The notes under the pieces were generated by a model. It had not been told where the DNA came from, ran no database searches, and was given only the letters and a program-made list of their open reading frames with translations. From an uncultured Clostridia bacterium (GTDB lineage Bacteria; Bacillota; Clostridia; Christensenellales; Borkfalkiaceae), in assembly GCA_944368925.1 (NCBI GenBank), contig CALVXG010000002.1, positions 172,701 to 236,700 of the forward strand: DNA of 64,000 nucleotides. Reading direction: 5' to 3'. Shown in pieces: positions 53,301-61,589 of this stretch (its first letter is position 1; each line of letters opens with the position of its first letter). The translations under genes and the position numbers were made by a program.

Positions 53301-54617
53301 TCAACGGATAAAAAAACCATTGATGTGGTTATCGATTTGCTTTCGGAACTTGCGAACAGTGGAAATACCAGCGAAGTTAACATAGCTAATCAAATTGGGA
53401 AAATCTCACTCTCCGAGATAAATTTAATTTCAGACTTAAAAGATCTCGTGACTAAAGAAAATTGTAGAAAAGGTATGGCAAAATATTTGTCCGGGTATAA
53501 AGATGGGGAATTGATCAGTTTATCTCAAAGAGTAAAAGATGAAGGACAATATCTTAATGTTGTAGCAGGAAAATTTACAGATGCCGATGCTGCGAATTGG
53601 GTATGGAATCAGGGGACGGCAAATCAAAGAATTGATGAGGTCATCGTAGAATATAAAATCATTGACGAGACCAATAAATTATTAGGGCCTACCAATTATA
53701 ATTTGAAGACTGCTCTAGAATCTTGGAAAAATCAGTGTAATTTAATTCGAATTTCATTTGATGCGATGAAGGATAAAATTGGAGCCTTGGCACAATTTAT
53801 GTCCCTGTTGAAAGAGTTAAAAAGTATTGGCCAGCTGCTCCCTTCCAAGCAAAATGATTTTTATACCCAATTAATCCTTAATAAGGCGGAATTTAAATCT
53901 TTCTTTGATGTTCAGAAAGTGTTGTTTAAAGAAATATGTTCATTCTCTCTTGAAGGAGTGGATGAGGATGAAATAGATGATATTTTCAAGGGTATCAGTC
54001 CTCAACGAAATGCTTTCATTATGACAAAAGCAGATTATATAAAATTAGTTGATGATTTGGTATCCGATTACAAGAAAAACCAGAAGAAAGAGCAACTCAA
54101 AAAATTGTGGAAGGAAAAGACTGGTACAGATTCTCCAAGGGCTTGGTCTGAACAATATAAAACGCCGATACTTTGTATGATTCCAAAAGAAGAGCTGCAA
54201 AAGGCAAAGAAGGCTTTTAGTTGTTTTGAGAGTTTAGTGGTTTCCGATACGGATATACAAGATGCGTTGACTTATTTTGATATGGCAAAGTTTTTTAACG
54301 ACTTAACAGATCAGACATTAAGAGACGAAGCATTTAAGAAAGAAATTTTAAAAGAATACGCAACGATTTTAACAAACGTCAATGAAGTCAGGGAATATTT
54401 GTTGAAATATTTCTTGAACGTATACGATTGGTATGGTGATAATATTGTCGAAGAACGTATTAAATCGTATGCGGAACATGAATATCAAATATCGAAAAAC
54501 CATGAAGTAATTCAAATTATTCAAGGAATGGGCGATGCTGAATTAAAGCAATATATGATGGGATTGGCACAGGATAATGTTTTATTGGGGATTCAAATCT
54601 TAAAAAACAAAAGGTAA
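50355..54617 (+). CDS. brxC: BrxC/PglY-like ATPase of BREX type 4
   Basis: A 1420-residue P-loop ATPase: Walker A in VEGAYGTGKSYAV (residues 61-73, GAYGTGKS at 63-70) and an acidic Walker B region IVFIWDEFTKYF near residue 247, followed by a sensor-like FYLVIVTHKSEG. The rest is long and mostly helical with coiled regions, as in BrxC and PglY, which form large DNA-bound rings in other BREX systems. Six bases separate it from pglZ. The order brxP, brxC, pglZ, brxL is the defining BREX-4 arrangement. Confidence 0.88.
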   Translation: METNKYAHYFDIDEEFFSAVNQELIEEGKVDWHKFFPHETFVKLLKDTYSVLTRQHLSIWVEGAYGTGKSYAVLTLKKLLEADEDETIAYFQRYNLDIDLLNKYLGLKKNKEQKLITVHRYGAQSILNEQDLVLAVQESIKEALEANGIEYKGEVSLKESVIKWLSNSSNKKYFNDIINEEFPTEFGGDDVDRIIEKLESYSQDKLIVIMNKIFKVARKKGIRAMTLDKEGMVKWIQDIIKTNNLRAIVFIWDEFTKYFENNMSDLTTFQKLAELSETDPFYLVIVTHKSEGIFAENDNDKKLLGRFVSPTCLIELPDTMAFRLMAEAMEKTKDPAALEEWNEMVVDLYNRTDVSRDLVLKQLQKRDPKFTVKDMGRILPMHPYAALLLKHLSAQFASNQRSMFDFIKNDKGDDIHGFQWYIRNYGPEDDNPLLTIDMLWNFFYENGKEQLASDVKNILNHYNNSHPDYLLETQRRVLKTILLMTAISQSLGDSVDLFIPTDSNVANAFEGIEDMEGAQAINAARSLVEQHILYRKKLKDNKECFAPLMAAVDTSKKVEYEAQIDQYTTTKLVDDAGFNSEDGIKNPTGKLLFTSPLANRFRIILTGVDSFSQRVRMIRNNPVQGKIYTILGFAKSDVECATLSKLVKEYLNNSEYDECNIIYIISKTPLGADLYNRYKDNLSDSMTFAGNDKGSEAERRKEALKILNLEWGSRIEAGTFDIDWKKNNGEFVHEFISDFAALKSYMLQTVDRDFYPYGFEWRYSVASNMYKSYLQAKQGVKSAVAGVCEGTFRNPNKMMLTEQVIDAAWGTSFDDKYWETNPGLPISALKSKIEEKIHADFEADGRVSISSIYQIAKAKPFGLMPCNLTAFILGFVLREYTSDQYRYTDDQTSDVMSSLHLQIMIDEIIKNQETPDKRYRDKYIVTMTPEEKEFHRLASIVFDIPLELCTSIQITRDRVRNKMKVLSFPIWTLKYVDDREYASTDKKTIDVVIDLLSELANSGNTSEVNIANQIGKISLSEINLISDLKDLVTKENCRKGMAKYLSGYKDGELISLSQRVKDEGQYLNVVAGKFTDADAANWVWNQGTANQRIDEVIVEYKIIDETNKLLGPTNYNLKTALESWKNQCNLIRISFDAMKDKIGALAQFMSLLKELKSIGQLLPSKQNDFYTQLILNKAEFKSFFDVQKVLFKEICSFSLEGVDEDEIDDIFKGISPQRNAFIMTKADYIKLVDDLVSDYKKNQKKEQLKKLWKEKTGTDSPRAWSEQYKTPILCMIPKEELQKAKKAFSCFESLVVSDTDIQDALTYFDMAKFFNDLTDQTLRDEAFKKEILKEYATILTNVNEVREYLLKYFLNVYDWYGDNIVEERIKSYAEHEYQISKNHEVIQIIQGMGDAELKQYMMGLAQDNVLLGIQILKNKR

Positions 54618-54623
54618 GGGTTT

Positions 54624-56909
54624 ATGCAAGTAGAATCATGTATTGAAAAAATCGAAAAGCGCAATCATCGAGATAATCGAAGGATTCTTTATGTCAATAT
54701 AAATAATGACAAAGATCTAAGAGCCATTAAAGAACATTTTGAAGTTGGATATTCGTTTGTCAACGTCGCAACAAAAGGCAAAGATGAGATGCCAACGTTA
54801 GATGAAACGTTGGATCTAATTGAATCATTTCATGATGTTGTATTTATTGAGGGGATTAGCGCTTATTCGAGATTGGGTGGCCAGAAGCAATTAAAAACTA
54901 ATATCAATCTTTTGCTTAATACGCAGCTTTCTTCCAAGGCTGTGGTACTGCTTTATCAATGCGATGATATTCTACAAGAGACCATAAATAAAGATCCAAG
55001 GGTAGAAAATCAAATCCTTTTTGTGGAGGGAAACAAGCAAGAATTACCTAAAATTATCTTTGTTAAAGAAAAAGTGGCGGACATTCTTGATAGTTACGTC
55101 ATTAAAGGTCTATCTACATTGATTCGGAATATTGAAACAGAAGGGTCGGCAGAAATTTTTGTAAAGACACATTTTACAAAAGAAGATTTTCCTGATAGCT
55201 TGTACTTAATTGAAGAAATGAGCTCATTTTTTGAAATTGTTAAGAAAGAATTTCTTCCCTCTTTATCTTTAGAGGATGAAGGCTTGCTTAATGAAGAACA
55301 ATGGCGCATTTTTGCAGAAGGCTGCAAGAAGAACAATGGCATAGAAGGATATTTTCGTAAAGCAATCGGGGATATGCATTCAATTGATTTGTATGTGAAT
55401 AATTGGACAAAGCTAAGTGATGAAAAAAAAGCTTTGTTATTTATTTCAATAAAAACGAATGCAAATAAATGCAATAATAATTCTCTTAAAATTGCGATAG
55501 GAAACTGCAAAAAAATTTCAGATTTACAGATTCAAATTTACAAAAGTATTTTAGTTTATGATTATAGATTAAAAGATTTTTGGCAGAAGTATGATGAACG
55601 AAAAGTATTGCTTGCTGCTATAGGTCCTTCTGAACACTGCGCCAATGAGTTCTGTAACATAGTTGAATCATTTGGATTAAGGGGGTTATATTTTTTAACA
55701 GATTTAACGAAAGCAGAAAGGAAATTGATTATTAAACTTCTATCACTTTATGCAGATCAGGTCGATAAGAAGGAAGTTTTAGGTGTCCTTAAATTTACGT
55801 ATAAGAATCTATGGGCATATTTAAAGAACTACAATTATAAAATTAAGGAATTAGATGAATATTTTAACGAATATAAATGGTTAAAAGTATTAAACCATAT
55901 TACGCCGGAATTTTTGGAGAGAGTAGAGAAAGAAGCAAAAGAGAGAAATTTTTATCGTATTCTTTCTCCCAGAAGTGATTATCTCTCTAAACTTAAGAAA
56001 CAAGATTCTATTTTATATTTTGTTGATGCCTTAGGAGTTGAATATTTAAGTTTTATTGCTCAAAAGGCAGCCGAGTTGAATTTAATGATGGATGTTACAA
56101 TTTGTCGATCTGAAATTCCGTCAATTACATCAATGAATAAAGAGTTTCTTGATGTATTCAAACAATCGAAAGCAGATATTGTTGATAATATTAAGGGATT
56201 AGATGAGATAAAACATTCGGGGGCTTTAGAGTATAATTATTCAAAAAGTCCATACCCTACATATCTTGCGGATGAGCTTTCCATAATTTCTGATGTTTTA
56301 GAGCAAATAAATGCAAAAATAGGCAGTTCGTATGAGAGAGCATACATTATATCAGATCATGGGGCGAGTAGGCTTGCGGTATTGCAAAATCATGAAACAA
56401 AATGGGAAATGTTAAATAAAGGCGAACATTGTGGACGGTGTTGTAAAAAATCCGATAATATTATTGATGTACGTAATGAATTTATGGCTGACGATAATGG
56501 CTATTGGGTTTTAGCCAATTATGACCTGTTTAAAGGTGGAAGGCAGGGCACCGTGGAAGTACATGGGGGAGCAACTTTGGAAGAAGTGACCATTCCTATA
56601 CTTGAATTTACAAGAATGCCAGATAATATCAGCATCGAAGTTTTAACGAAGATTGTAAATACTGGTTATAAGGTAAAGCCTGTTTTGAAGTTTGTTTCAA
56701 GTTTTAAATTGCATAATGTAAAAATCATAATAGGCGAGAGAGAATACCTTGCAGATAGTCAAGATGATTTGCATTTCAGTGTTGAATTGCAAGGAGTTCG
56801 GATAGAAAAGGAATATATTTTTGAAGTGATGGCCGATAGCAATATTAGAATTGATAATCTTAAGTTTAAACTGAAATCATCAGGTATGGTTGATAATGAT
56901 ATACTGTAA
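54624..56909 (+). CDS. pglZ: PglZ, alkaline-phosphatase-superfamily protein of BREX type 4
   Basis: A 761-residue protein with a helical first half and a PglZ domain in the second half: VDALGVEYLSFIAQKA (Asp 468), CRSEIPSITSMNKEF with the nucleophile Thr or Ser region, SDHGASRLAVLQNHE (Asp-His at 578-579), and VHGGATLEEVTIPI (His 647). These residues bind metals in the alkaline phosphatase superfamily. A CGRCCKKSD segment is an additional cysteine cluster. A small beta domain ends the protein. PglZ is present in all BREX types; its substrate is not established for type 4. Confidence 0.92.
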   Translation: MQVESCIEKIEKRNHRDNRRILYVNINNDKDLRAIKEHFEVGYSFVNVATKGKDEMPTLDETLDLIESFHDVVFIEGISAYSRLGGQKQLKTNINLLLNTQLSSKAVVLLYQCDDILQETINKDPRVENQILFVEGNKQELPKIIFVKEKVADILDSYVIKGLSTLIRNIETEGSAEIFVKTHFTKEDFPDSLYLIEEMSSFFEIVKKEFLPSLSLEDEGLLNEEQWRIFAEGCKKNNGIEGYFRKAIGDMHSIDLYVNNWTKLSDEKKALLFISIKTNANKCNNNSLKIAIGNCKKISDLQIQIYKSILVYDYRLKDFWQKYDERKVLLAAIGPSEHCANEFCNIVESFGLRGLYFLTDLTKAERKLIIKLLSLYADQVDKKEVLGVLKFTYKNLWAYLKNYNYKIKELDEYFNEYKWLKVLNHITPEFLERVEKEAKERNFYRILSPRSDYLSKLKKQDSILYFVDALGVEYLSFIAQKAAELNLMMDVTICRSEIPSITSMNKEFLDVFKQSKADIVDNIKGLDEIKHSGALEYNYSKSPYPTYLADELSIISDVLEQINAKIGSSYERAYIISDHGASRLAVLQNHETKWEMLNKGEHCGRCCKKSDNIIDVRNEFMADDNGYWVLANYDLFKGGRQGTVEVHGGATLEEVTIPILEFTRMPDNISIEVLTKIVNTGYKVKPVLKFVSSFKLHNVKIIIGEREYLADSQDDLHFSVELQGVRIEKEYIFEVMADSNIRIDNLKFKLKSSGMVDNDIL

Positions 56910-56924
56910 GCGAGGGTAACTAAG

Positions 56925-58424
56925 ATGAAAGAGGGATTGATTGAAAAACTTCAAGAATGCTTTGGACAAATGATTGTCTATAAAGATTTAAGTAAAAGTA
57001 ATTTCTTTTCAGCTTTGAGCTTGCCGTCTTTTTTGCGTGATTGGTTATTAAAAAAGTTTGAAGACGAAAGCGGTAATTATGACATTGAAGAAGTCAGCTC
57101 TTTTATAAAGACATACTTGCCCAGAAAAGATGATTGGGTCAGTATTAAAAATAGGATTATTTGTGAAAATGAAAGAGTAAAATTTTTAACAAAAATAAGT
57201 GTAGATATAAGTATTAAGACACAGGAAATTACTTTTTCGTTGCCCGAGTTTGGTCTAACTAACAAAGAAACAATAATCGAAGAGCATGTGTGGCAGCAGT
57301 ATAGCTCTGAACTTGTGGCCGGTAAAGAGGTTTGGGGTATTGTTGAATTGGGTTATAGATCCCCTGATGCTTTTGATATAAGCTGGGAAGATAATCAAAC
57401 AGGGACGAAAGCAAAAGGTGGAAAACAGGGAAAGATAAAATTAACGAAATTCACCAATTTCTGCCCTTATACAATAGATACAGATTTCTATAAGGATATC
57501 CGTAATGAATTTACAACTCAAGAATGGATAGATGTTCTTCTTGGAGCAATAGATTATAATGCGGACGGATATAAAAATGATAAAGCAAAACTTGCTATGA
57601 TTTCAAGGTTGCTTCCGTTTGTCGAAAAAAGGATCAACTTGATTGAGTTAGCGCCAAAAGGTACAGGGAAATCATATCTTTTTGGACGGATTAGTAAATA
57701 TGGCAATTTGACTGCAGGTGTGATGTCGCGCGCAAAACTATTTTATGATTTGAGTAAACGGACATATGGCTTAATTTATAATAATGATTATGTTGCATTT
57801 GATGAAATACAAAAGCTTGCTTTTGCCGATCCTGATGAAATGAGCCAAACATTAAAAGGGTATATGGAACAGGGTATTGTATCTTTTGGTGGACATACTG
57901 GAACTCCCGAGGCTGGCATAATTCTACTCGGAAATATTCCCCAGGATAGCATGAATGAATTTGTACCAATGTTTGGATCATTACCGGAATTGTTTAGAGA
58001 AAGTGCATTGCTTGATAGATTCCATGGGTTTATTAAAGGGTGGGATATTCCGAGAATGAGTGAGAACATGAAAATTTGTGGCTGGGCATTAAATACCGCG
58101 TATTTTTGTGAGATCCTTCATATTTTAAGGGATGACGTTAGTTATCGCGCTGTTGTTGATGAATTGCTCGAATATGATGCAAACTCTGATACAAGAGATG
58201 TCGAAGCGGTAAAGCGTATTGCAACGGGTCTTATGAAATTATTGTTCCCCAATGTACGGACAGCAAAGGATATAGCACCTAAAGATTTTAAAGAATATTG
58301 TGTAAGACCTGCGGTAAATATGAGATCTATTATCAAATATCAGATGGGCATACTAGACAAAGAATATCGTGGTAAAGATATTCCTAAATTTTCTATTAGG
58401 GAGATAGAAAAAGAGGATGAATAA
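56925..58424 (+). CDS. brxL: BrxL, Lon-like AAA+ protein of BREX type 4
   Basis: A 499-residue protein: N-terminal DNA-binding-like part, then AAA+ core with ELAPKGTGKSYLFGRISKYG (Walker A, residues 243-250), VAFDEIQKLAF (Walker B, Asp-Glu 293-294), GTPEAGIILLGNIP and a sensor segment ESALLDRFHGFIKGW. Shorter than the BrxL of type 1 systems (about 680 residues), because the C-terminal Lon-protease-like domain appears reduced or absent. BrxL forms DNA-bound rings and is required for phage defence in other BREX systems. The 3' end overlaps the next gene by eight bases. Confidence 0.9.
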   Translation: MKEGLIEKLQECFGQMIVYKDLSKSNFFSALSLPSFLRDWLLKKFEDESGNYDIEEVSSFIKTYLPRKDDWVSIKNRIICENERVKFLTKISVDISIKTQEITFSLPEFGLTNKETIIEEHVWQQYSSELVAGKEVWGIVELGYRSPDAFDISWEDNQTGTKAKGGKQGKIKLTKFTNFCPYTIDTDFYKDIRNEFTTQEWIDVLLGAIDYNADGYKNDKAKLAMISRLLPFVEKRINLIELAPKGTGKSYLFGRISKYGNLTAGVMSRAKLFYDLSKRTYGLIYNNDYVAFDEIQKLAFADPDEMSQTLKGYMEQGIVSFGGHTGTPEAGIILLGNIPQDSMNEFVPMFGSLPELFRESALLDRFHGFIKGWDIPRMSENMKICGWALNTAYFCEILHILRDDVSYRAVVDELLEYDANSDTRDVEAVKRIATGLMKLLFPNVRTAKDIAPKDFKEYCVRPAVNMRSIIKYQMGILDKEYRGKDIPKFSIREIEKEDE

Positions 58425-58617
58425 ATACAAGTGTGTATCCTGTGGTAAAGAGAATCTTTCTAAAGACGAAATCGGTTTAACGAAAAAACTTATATCTCGG
58501 GATGCGACAACATTTTATTGCATTGATTGTTTGGCTGAATATTTGTGTGTAACCACAGATGAATTACGTGATAAAATCGAAGAGTTTAAGGAAGAAGGCT
58601 GCGCGTTGTTTAAGTGA
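58417..58617 (+). CDS. Small zinc-binding protein between brxL and the desulfurase gene (66 aa)
   Basis: A 66-residue protein with two CxxC pairs: YKCVSCGKENLSKDE and FYCIDCLAEYLCV, spaced for a zinc ribbon, and a helical acidic tail (TTDELRDKIEEFKEEGCALF). It overlaps brxL by eight bases and the desulfurase gene starts seven bases after it, so the three are translated together. It may be a zinc-stabilised adaptor, or the cysteines (including a lone Cys near the end) may accept sulfur from the desulfurase. Both are guesses; no family is recognised. Confidence 0.8.
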   Translation: MNKYKCVSCGKENLSKDEIGLTKKLISRDATTFYCIDCLAEYLCVTTDELRDKIEEFKEEGCALFK

Positions 58618-58624
58618 GGATAAC

Positions 58625-59752
58625 ATGGCAAGATTAATCTATGCCGATAATGCGGCAACAACAGAATTAGATGCAGATGCATTTAAGGCGATGACTCCAT
58701 TTTTCTTGACGGAATATGGGAATCCGTCACAACCGTATTCATTTGCTCGCATGCCTAAAAAAGCAATTAAAGAAGCAAGGGAAGTAATCGCAAAATGCAT
58801 TCATGCTGAACCAGATGAGATTTATTTTACATCAGGAGGAACTGAGAGCAATAATTGGGTATTAAATGGAACGACATACCTGAATCATACTCACGGAGCT
58901 ATTGTCACAGATAATATTGAGCACCATGCAATCTTGAGAACATGCGAAAGTATTGAGAGGAGAGGTTATCCTGTTGCCTATATGTTTGCAGACAACGATG
59001 GTATTGTGCAACGAAAGGCTCTCGAAAGTTTTTTAACAAACAAGGCAAATCTTGTGTCGGTGATGACGGCGAACAATGAAGTGGGGACAATACAACCGAT
59101 TAAAGAACTTTGTGATTTCGCGCATAGTAAAGGAGTAATGTTCCATACGGATGCGGTTCAAGCAGTAGGGCATATTCCGATTGACGTAAAAGACTTGGAC
59201 ATTGACTTTTTATCTGCATCAGCCCATAAATTCAATGGTCCTAAAGGTATTGGCTTCCTATACATAAAAAGAGGAATAAAAATTCTTCCTTATCTCTGCG
59301 GTGGCGGTCAGGAAAAAGGTTTACGCGCGGGAACAGAAAATGTTGCGGCGATTGTAGGAATGGCAACAGCTCTTCAAAAGAACGTAATCAACTTGTCGGC
59401 TAATATTGAATATGTGAGGAATTTGGAGACAGAACTTCTCAAATTGTTATCTCAAACAGGAATTGAATTTAAGAGAAATGGAGCGGGAGAGCATGTTCCT
59501 GGTAATATAAGTCTTTCCTTTAGAGGCAAAGATGGAGAAATGATTTTGCATAGACTTGATTTGATGGGTGTTATTGTTTCAACTGGGGCAGCTTGTGATT
59601 CAAAAGAGATAAAAGTATCCCATGTATTAGAAGCTATGAAAGTTCCTAAAGAGTATGCACTCGGCACGATCAGAATTTCGCTATCTAAAGATAATACATT
59701 TAAAGAGGTAGAACAAATAGTCAATATATTAAGACAAATACTAATTACTTAA
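58625..59752 (+). CDS. Cysteine desulfurase (IscS/NifS/DndA-like)
   Basis: A 375-residue PLP enzyme of normal length. ATG at 58625 gives the usual start IYADNAATTELDADAF. Further motifs: YFTSGGTESNNWVLNG, the HTDAVQAVGHIPIDV aspartate loop, SASAHKFNGPKGIG with PLP-binding Lys 202, RAGTENVAAIVG, and the active-site cysteine in STGAACDSKEIKVSHVL (Cys 324). The enzyme takes sulfur from cysteine as a persulfide. In Dnd and Ssp systems a desulfurase of this type supplies sulfur for DNA phosphorothioation and for the iron-sulfur cluster of the PAPS-reductase-like partner; here BrxP is the obvious partner. Last gene of the operon, closed by the hairpin at 59817-59847. Confidence 0.93.
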   Translation: MARLIYADNAATTELDADAFKAMTPFFLTEYGNPSQPYSFARMPKKAIKEAREVIAKCIHAEPDEIYFTSGGTESNNWVLNGTTYLNHTHGAIVTDNIEHHAILRTCESIERRGYPVAYMFADNDGIVQRKALESFLTNKANLVSVMTANNEVGTIQPIKELCDFAHSKGVMFHTDAVQAVGHIPIDVKDLDIDFLSASAHKFNGPKGIGFLYIKRGIKILPYLCGGGQEKGLRAGTENVAAIVGMATALQKNVINLSANIEYVRNLETELLKLLSQTGIEFKRNGAGEHVPGNISLSFRGKDGEMILHRLDLMGVIVSTGAACDSKEIKVSHVLEAMKVPKEYALGTIRISLSKDNTFKEVEQIVNILRQILIT

Positions 59753-59816
59753 AGTTAACTATATTGTCAACTCATTAGAAATTAAATGGAAATAAGCATA
59801 TACCTTAATGGTGTTC

Positions 59817-59849
59817 AAGCCGTGTTGAATTATATTCGATACGGCTTTT
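59817..59849 (+). terminator. Terminator of the BREX-4-like operon
   Basis: AAGCCGTGTTGAAT (59817-59830) and ATTCGATACGGCTT (59834-59847) pair with two mismatches, followed by TTTT. 59850-60138 shows no gene with start and ribosome site; a minus-strand frame ending KDSKNCIAWQEDAKAGEI may be another remnant. Confidence 0.7.
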
Positions 59850-60138
59850 CCAATTCAACTGCCTATCTATTGGTACGTATTACATCATAAAGGATTTTGT
59901 TAAGAAAATAGTAGCGCTGCAGTGCCTAAATTTCGCCTGCTTTGGCATCTTCTTGCCACGCAATACAATTTTTCGAGTCTTTAGTCGAAAATAAATGTTT
60001 GCGTTTTTTAAGACTGCTTACGGGGTGAATTAGAGAACAGGTAAAAAGGCGAAGAGATGTCGGCAAAAAAAATGACGATAAGGGGCTGATGTTGCCTCGA
60101 AATAAGGGTTGTTTAAGTTCCATAAATGGTAAAAATCA

Positions 60139-60265
60139 CCAATGAAAATTTTGTTAAAAATTCACACACTGCCTGCAAGACAACACTAACAGACCTAATG
60201 CGCGGAGTATGGGGTTTGCGCTGATCCGCTTGCACAGCGCCCGTTTTCTCTCGCGCTTTGTTCAA
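60139..60265. repeat. Dispersed repeat, copy without hairpin insert
   Basis: AAAATTTTGTTAAAAATTCA and CACACTGCC, then GCGCGGAG and TTTGCGCTGATCCGCTTGCA to CGCGCTTTGTTCA. The same sequence in the same order occurs at 63799-64000, there with a long palindrome inserted after TTCACA. Confidence 0.75.
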
Positions 60266-60390
60266 GATCTTCCATCCCGTTTTTGGTGCTTGGCAGGGGA
60301 AGTTGCATTGTGGTTTGCCCTTGCTTTCCTTGTTCTGCGCCAATGTGGCGCTTTTGATATGGAACGCTTTGTCCGAAAAAGTATCAAAAT

Positions 60391-60569
60391 ATCTCATTGA
60401 GGTACAAAAAGTTTTCGGTTTTGGCTATGCGAGGAGCTATTTAGCGGGCAAAATGCGAATTATGGTTAAACGATTATTGAAAAAATATAAATACCCGTCC
60501 AAAAAATACGATAATGCCATTGAAACTGTAATGTTGCAATGTGAAATGTGGACAGATAACGCGGAGTAA
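60391..60569 (+). pseudogene. C-terminal remnant of a type I restriction HsdR gene
   Basis: The frame reads YLIEVQKVFGFGYARSYLAG, KMRIMVKRLLKKYKYPSKKY and then AIETVMLQCEMWTDNAE before the stop. The segment VKRLLKKYKYP...ETVMLQCEMW is the typical end of HsdR subunits of type I restriction enzymes. Nothing of the helicase or nuclease domains remains upstream, where the dispersed repeat begins. It shows that a type I restriction system once lay here. Confidence 0.65.
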
Positions 60570-60671
60570 AAGCAAAAGGTACGGCTTATAAAGCGACAAA
60601 AATTTTTGTAAAAATGATTTTATATTTAGTGAAGCGGCGCGAGGACAATGAGCCCTCGCGCCGCCTGCGTG

Positions 60672-61349
60672 TCAGTGGAAAAATCCGTAAAGACTTTTTC
60701 GTATTTCTGTGCTGTAACTTCCCGTTCCGAGGCCGAGTTCTAAAAGTTCTCCCGCATATTTTATTTCGGCGCCTTTCAGCATTTGGTAAATTTTTTCGGG
60801 CAATCGGAGCTCATCTATGGGAGAGAGAAATTTTTTAATGACGGGATCATCGATTTCTAACAGATCGACGCGGGTGCTGCAAGGCGCCCCGAATTCATCT
60901 TTACCGTTAATGCGAAAGATGTCGGAAATCTTTTTGTATTCGATTGCCGTCAAATCTTCCCGTAAAAATTTTGAAAAACAAAAGGCACCGAGAAATTTGC
61001 AGCAAGTCGGGCTGTCGTCTGTATCATACGGATCGATTTGAAAAGCTAACCGAAAAGGATGAAATCCTTCTTTGTCTCGTTTTTCCATTATCTTTTTATG
61101 AGAGGGGCTTACGCAGAATTCTTTTATGAAGGTCTCATCCGAGCTTTTAAAATTTTCCCACAAATTATCTTCCGAGCCATGTTCCATACCGTTCATATAT
61201 ACGAACCAGGCACCGACTCCTGCGGCACCGAAATCGTCAAGTTCTACCAAACTGCGCATATAACCTTTAAATTTGGTACCGATCGCTTTATTGATCATGT
61301 CGGCATAGCTGTGCCCATAGATAAAATCTCCTGCTGTCAATGTCTTCAT
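60672..61349 (-). CDS. Uncharacterised protein with alpha-CTD-like end (225 aa)
   Basis: ATG at 61349 is chosen because AGGGAG lies nine bases upstream on the minus strand. Soluble, no signal or membrane helix. The main part (AGVGAWFVYMNGMEHGSEDN, FHPFRLAFQIDPYDTDD, TCCKFLGAFCFSKFL) has no domain I recognise. The last about 45 residues (LPEKIYQMLKGAEIKYAGEL, LELGLGTGSYSTEI) resemble the helix-hairpin-helix C-terminal domain of RNA polymerase alpha. It may be a regulator or RNA-polymerase-binding protein. Confidence 0.6.
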   Translation of the reverse strand: MKTLTAGDFIYGHSYADMINKAIGTKFKGYMRSLVELDDFGAAGVGAWFVYMNGMEHGSEDNLWENFKSSDETFIKEFCVSPSHKKIMEKRDKEGFHPFRLAFQIDPYDTDDSPTCCKFLGAFCFSKFLREDLTAIEYKKISDIFRINGKDEFGAPCSTRVDLLEIDDPVIKKFLSPIDELRLPEKIYQMLKGAEIKYAGELLELGLGTGSYSTEIRKSLYGFFH

Positions 61350-61370
61350 ACTTTTTCTCCCTTTCAAGTT

Positions 61371-61481
61371 TCAGATGATTTGTACGGTTTTAGAAATTCC
61401 TTGTTCGGCGGCAAGGCGGATTCCGTCAACAAAAAACGAGTATTTTTCGGTGTTTTGTATTTTTTTGTCGTACGGATACAT
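61371..61481 (-). CDS. Candidate small protein upstream of the 225-aa gene (36 aa)
   Basis: A minus-strand frame starting MYPYDKKIQNTEKYSFFV and ending 21 bases before the 225-residue protein. No strong ribosome site. Its plausible composition and position suggest a leader or partner gene, but it may be chance. Confidence 0.25.
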   Translation of the reverse strand: MYPYDKKIQNTEKYSFFVDGIRLAAEQGISKTVQII

Positions 61482-61589
61482 AGATCAAATTCACATTTAT
61501 TTAAGATGTTCCAGAAATATCCGTTGCAAGAAAATCACAATGCTGAATCAACTGTCATTATTTTGCCTAAATTATTTTAGCAAAATTAA

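Noticed and set aside
44604-59752. Dnd or Ssp phosphorothioation operon
   Set aside because: The PAPS-reductase-like protein and desulfurase fit, but there is no DndB, DndD, DndE, SspB or SspC; PglZ, BrxC and BrxL define it as BREX type 4 instead.
59926-60123. A 65-codon minus-strand frame ending KDSKNCIAWQEDAKAGEI
   Set aside because: The end looks protein-like, but no start or ribosome site is convincing and I cannot name a family; it is mentioned only as a possible remnant.
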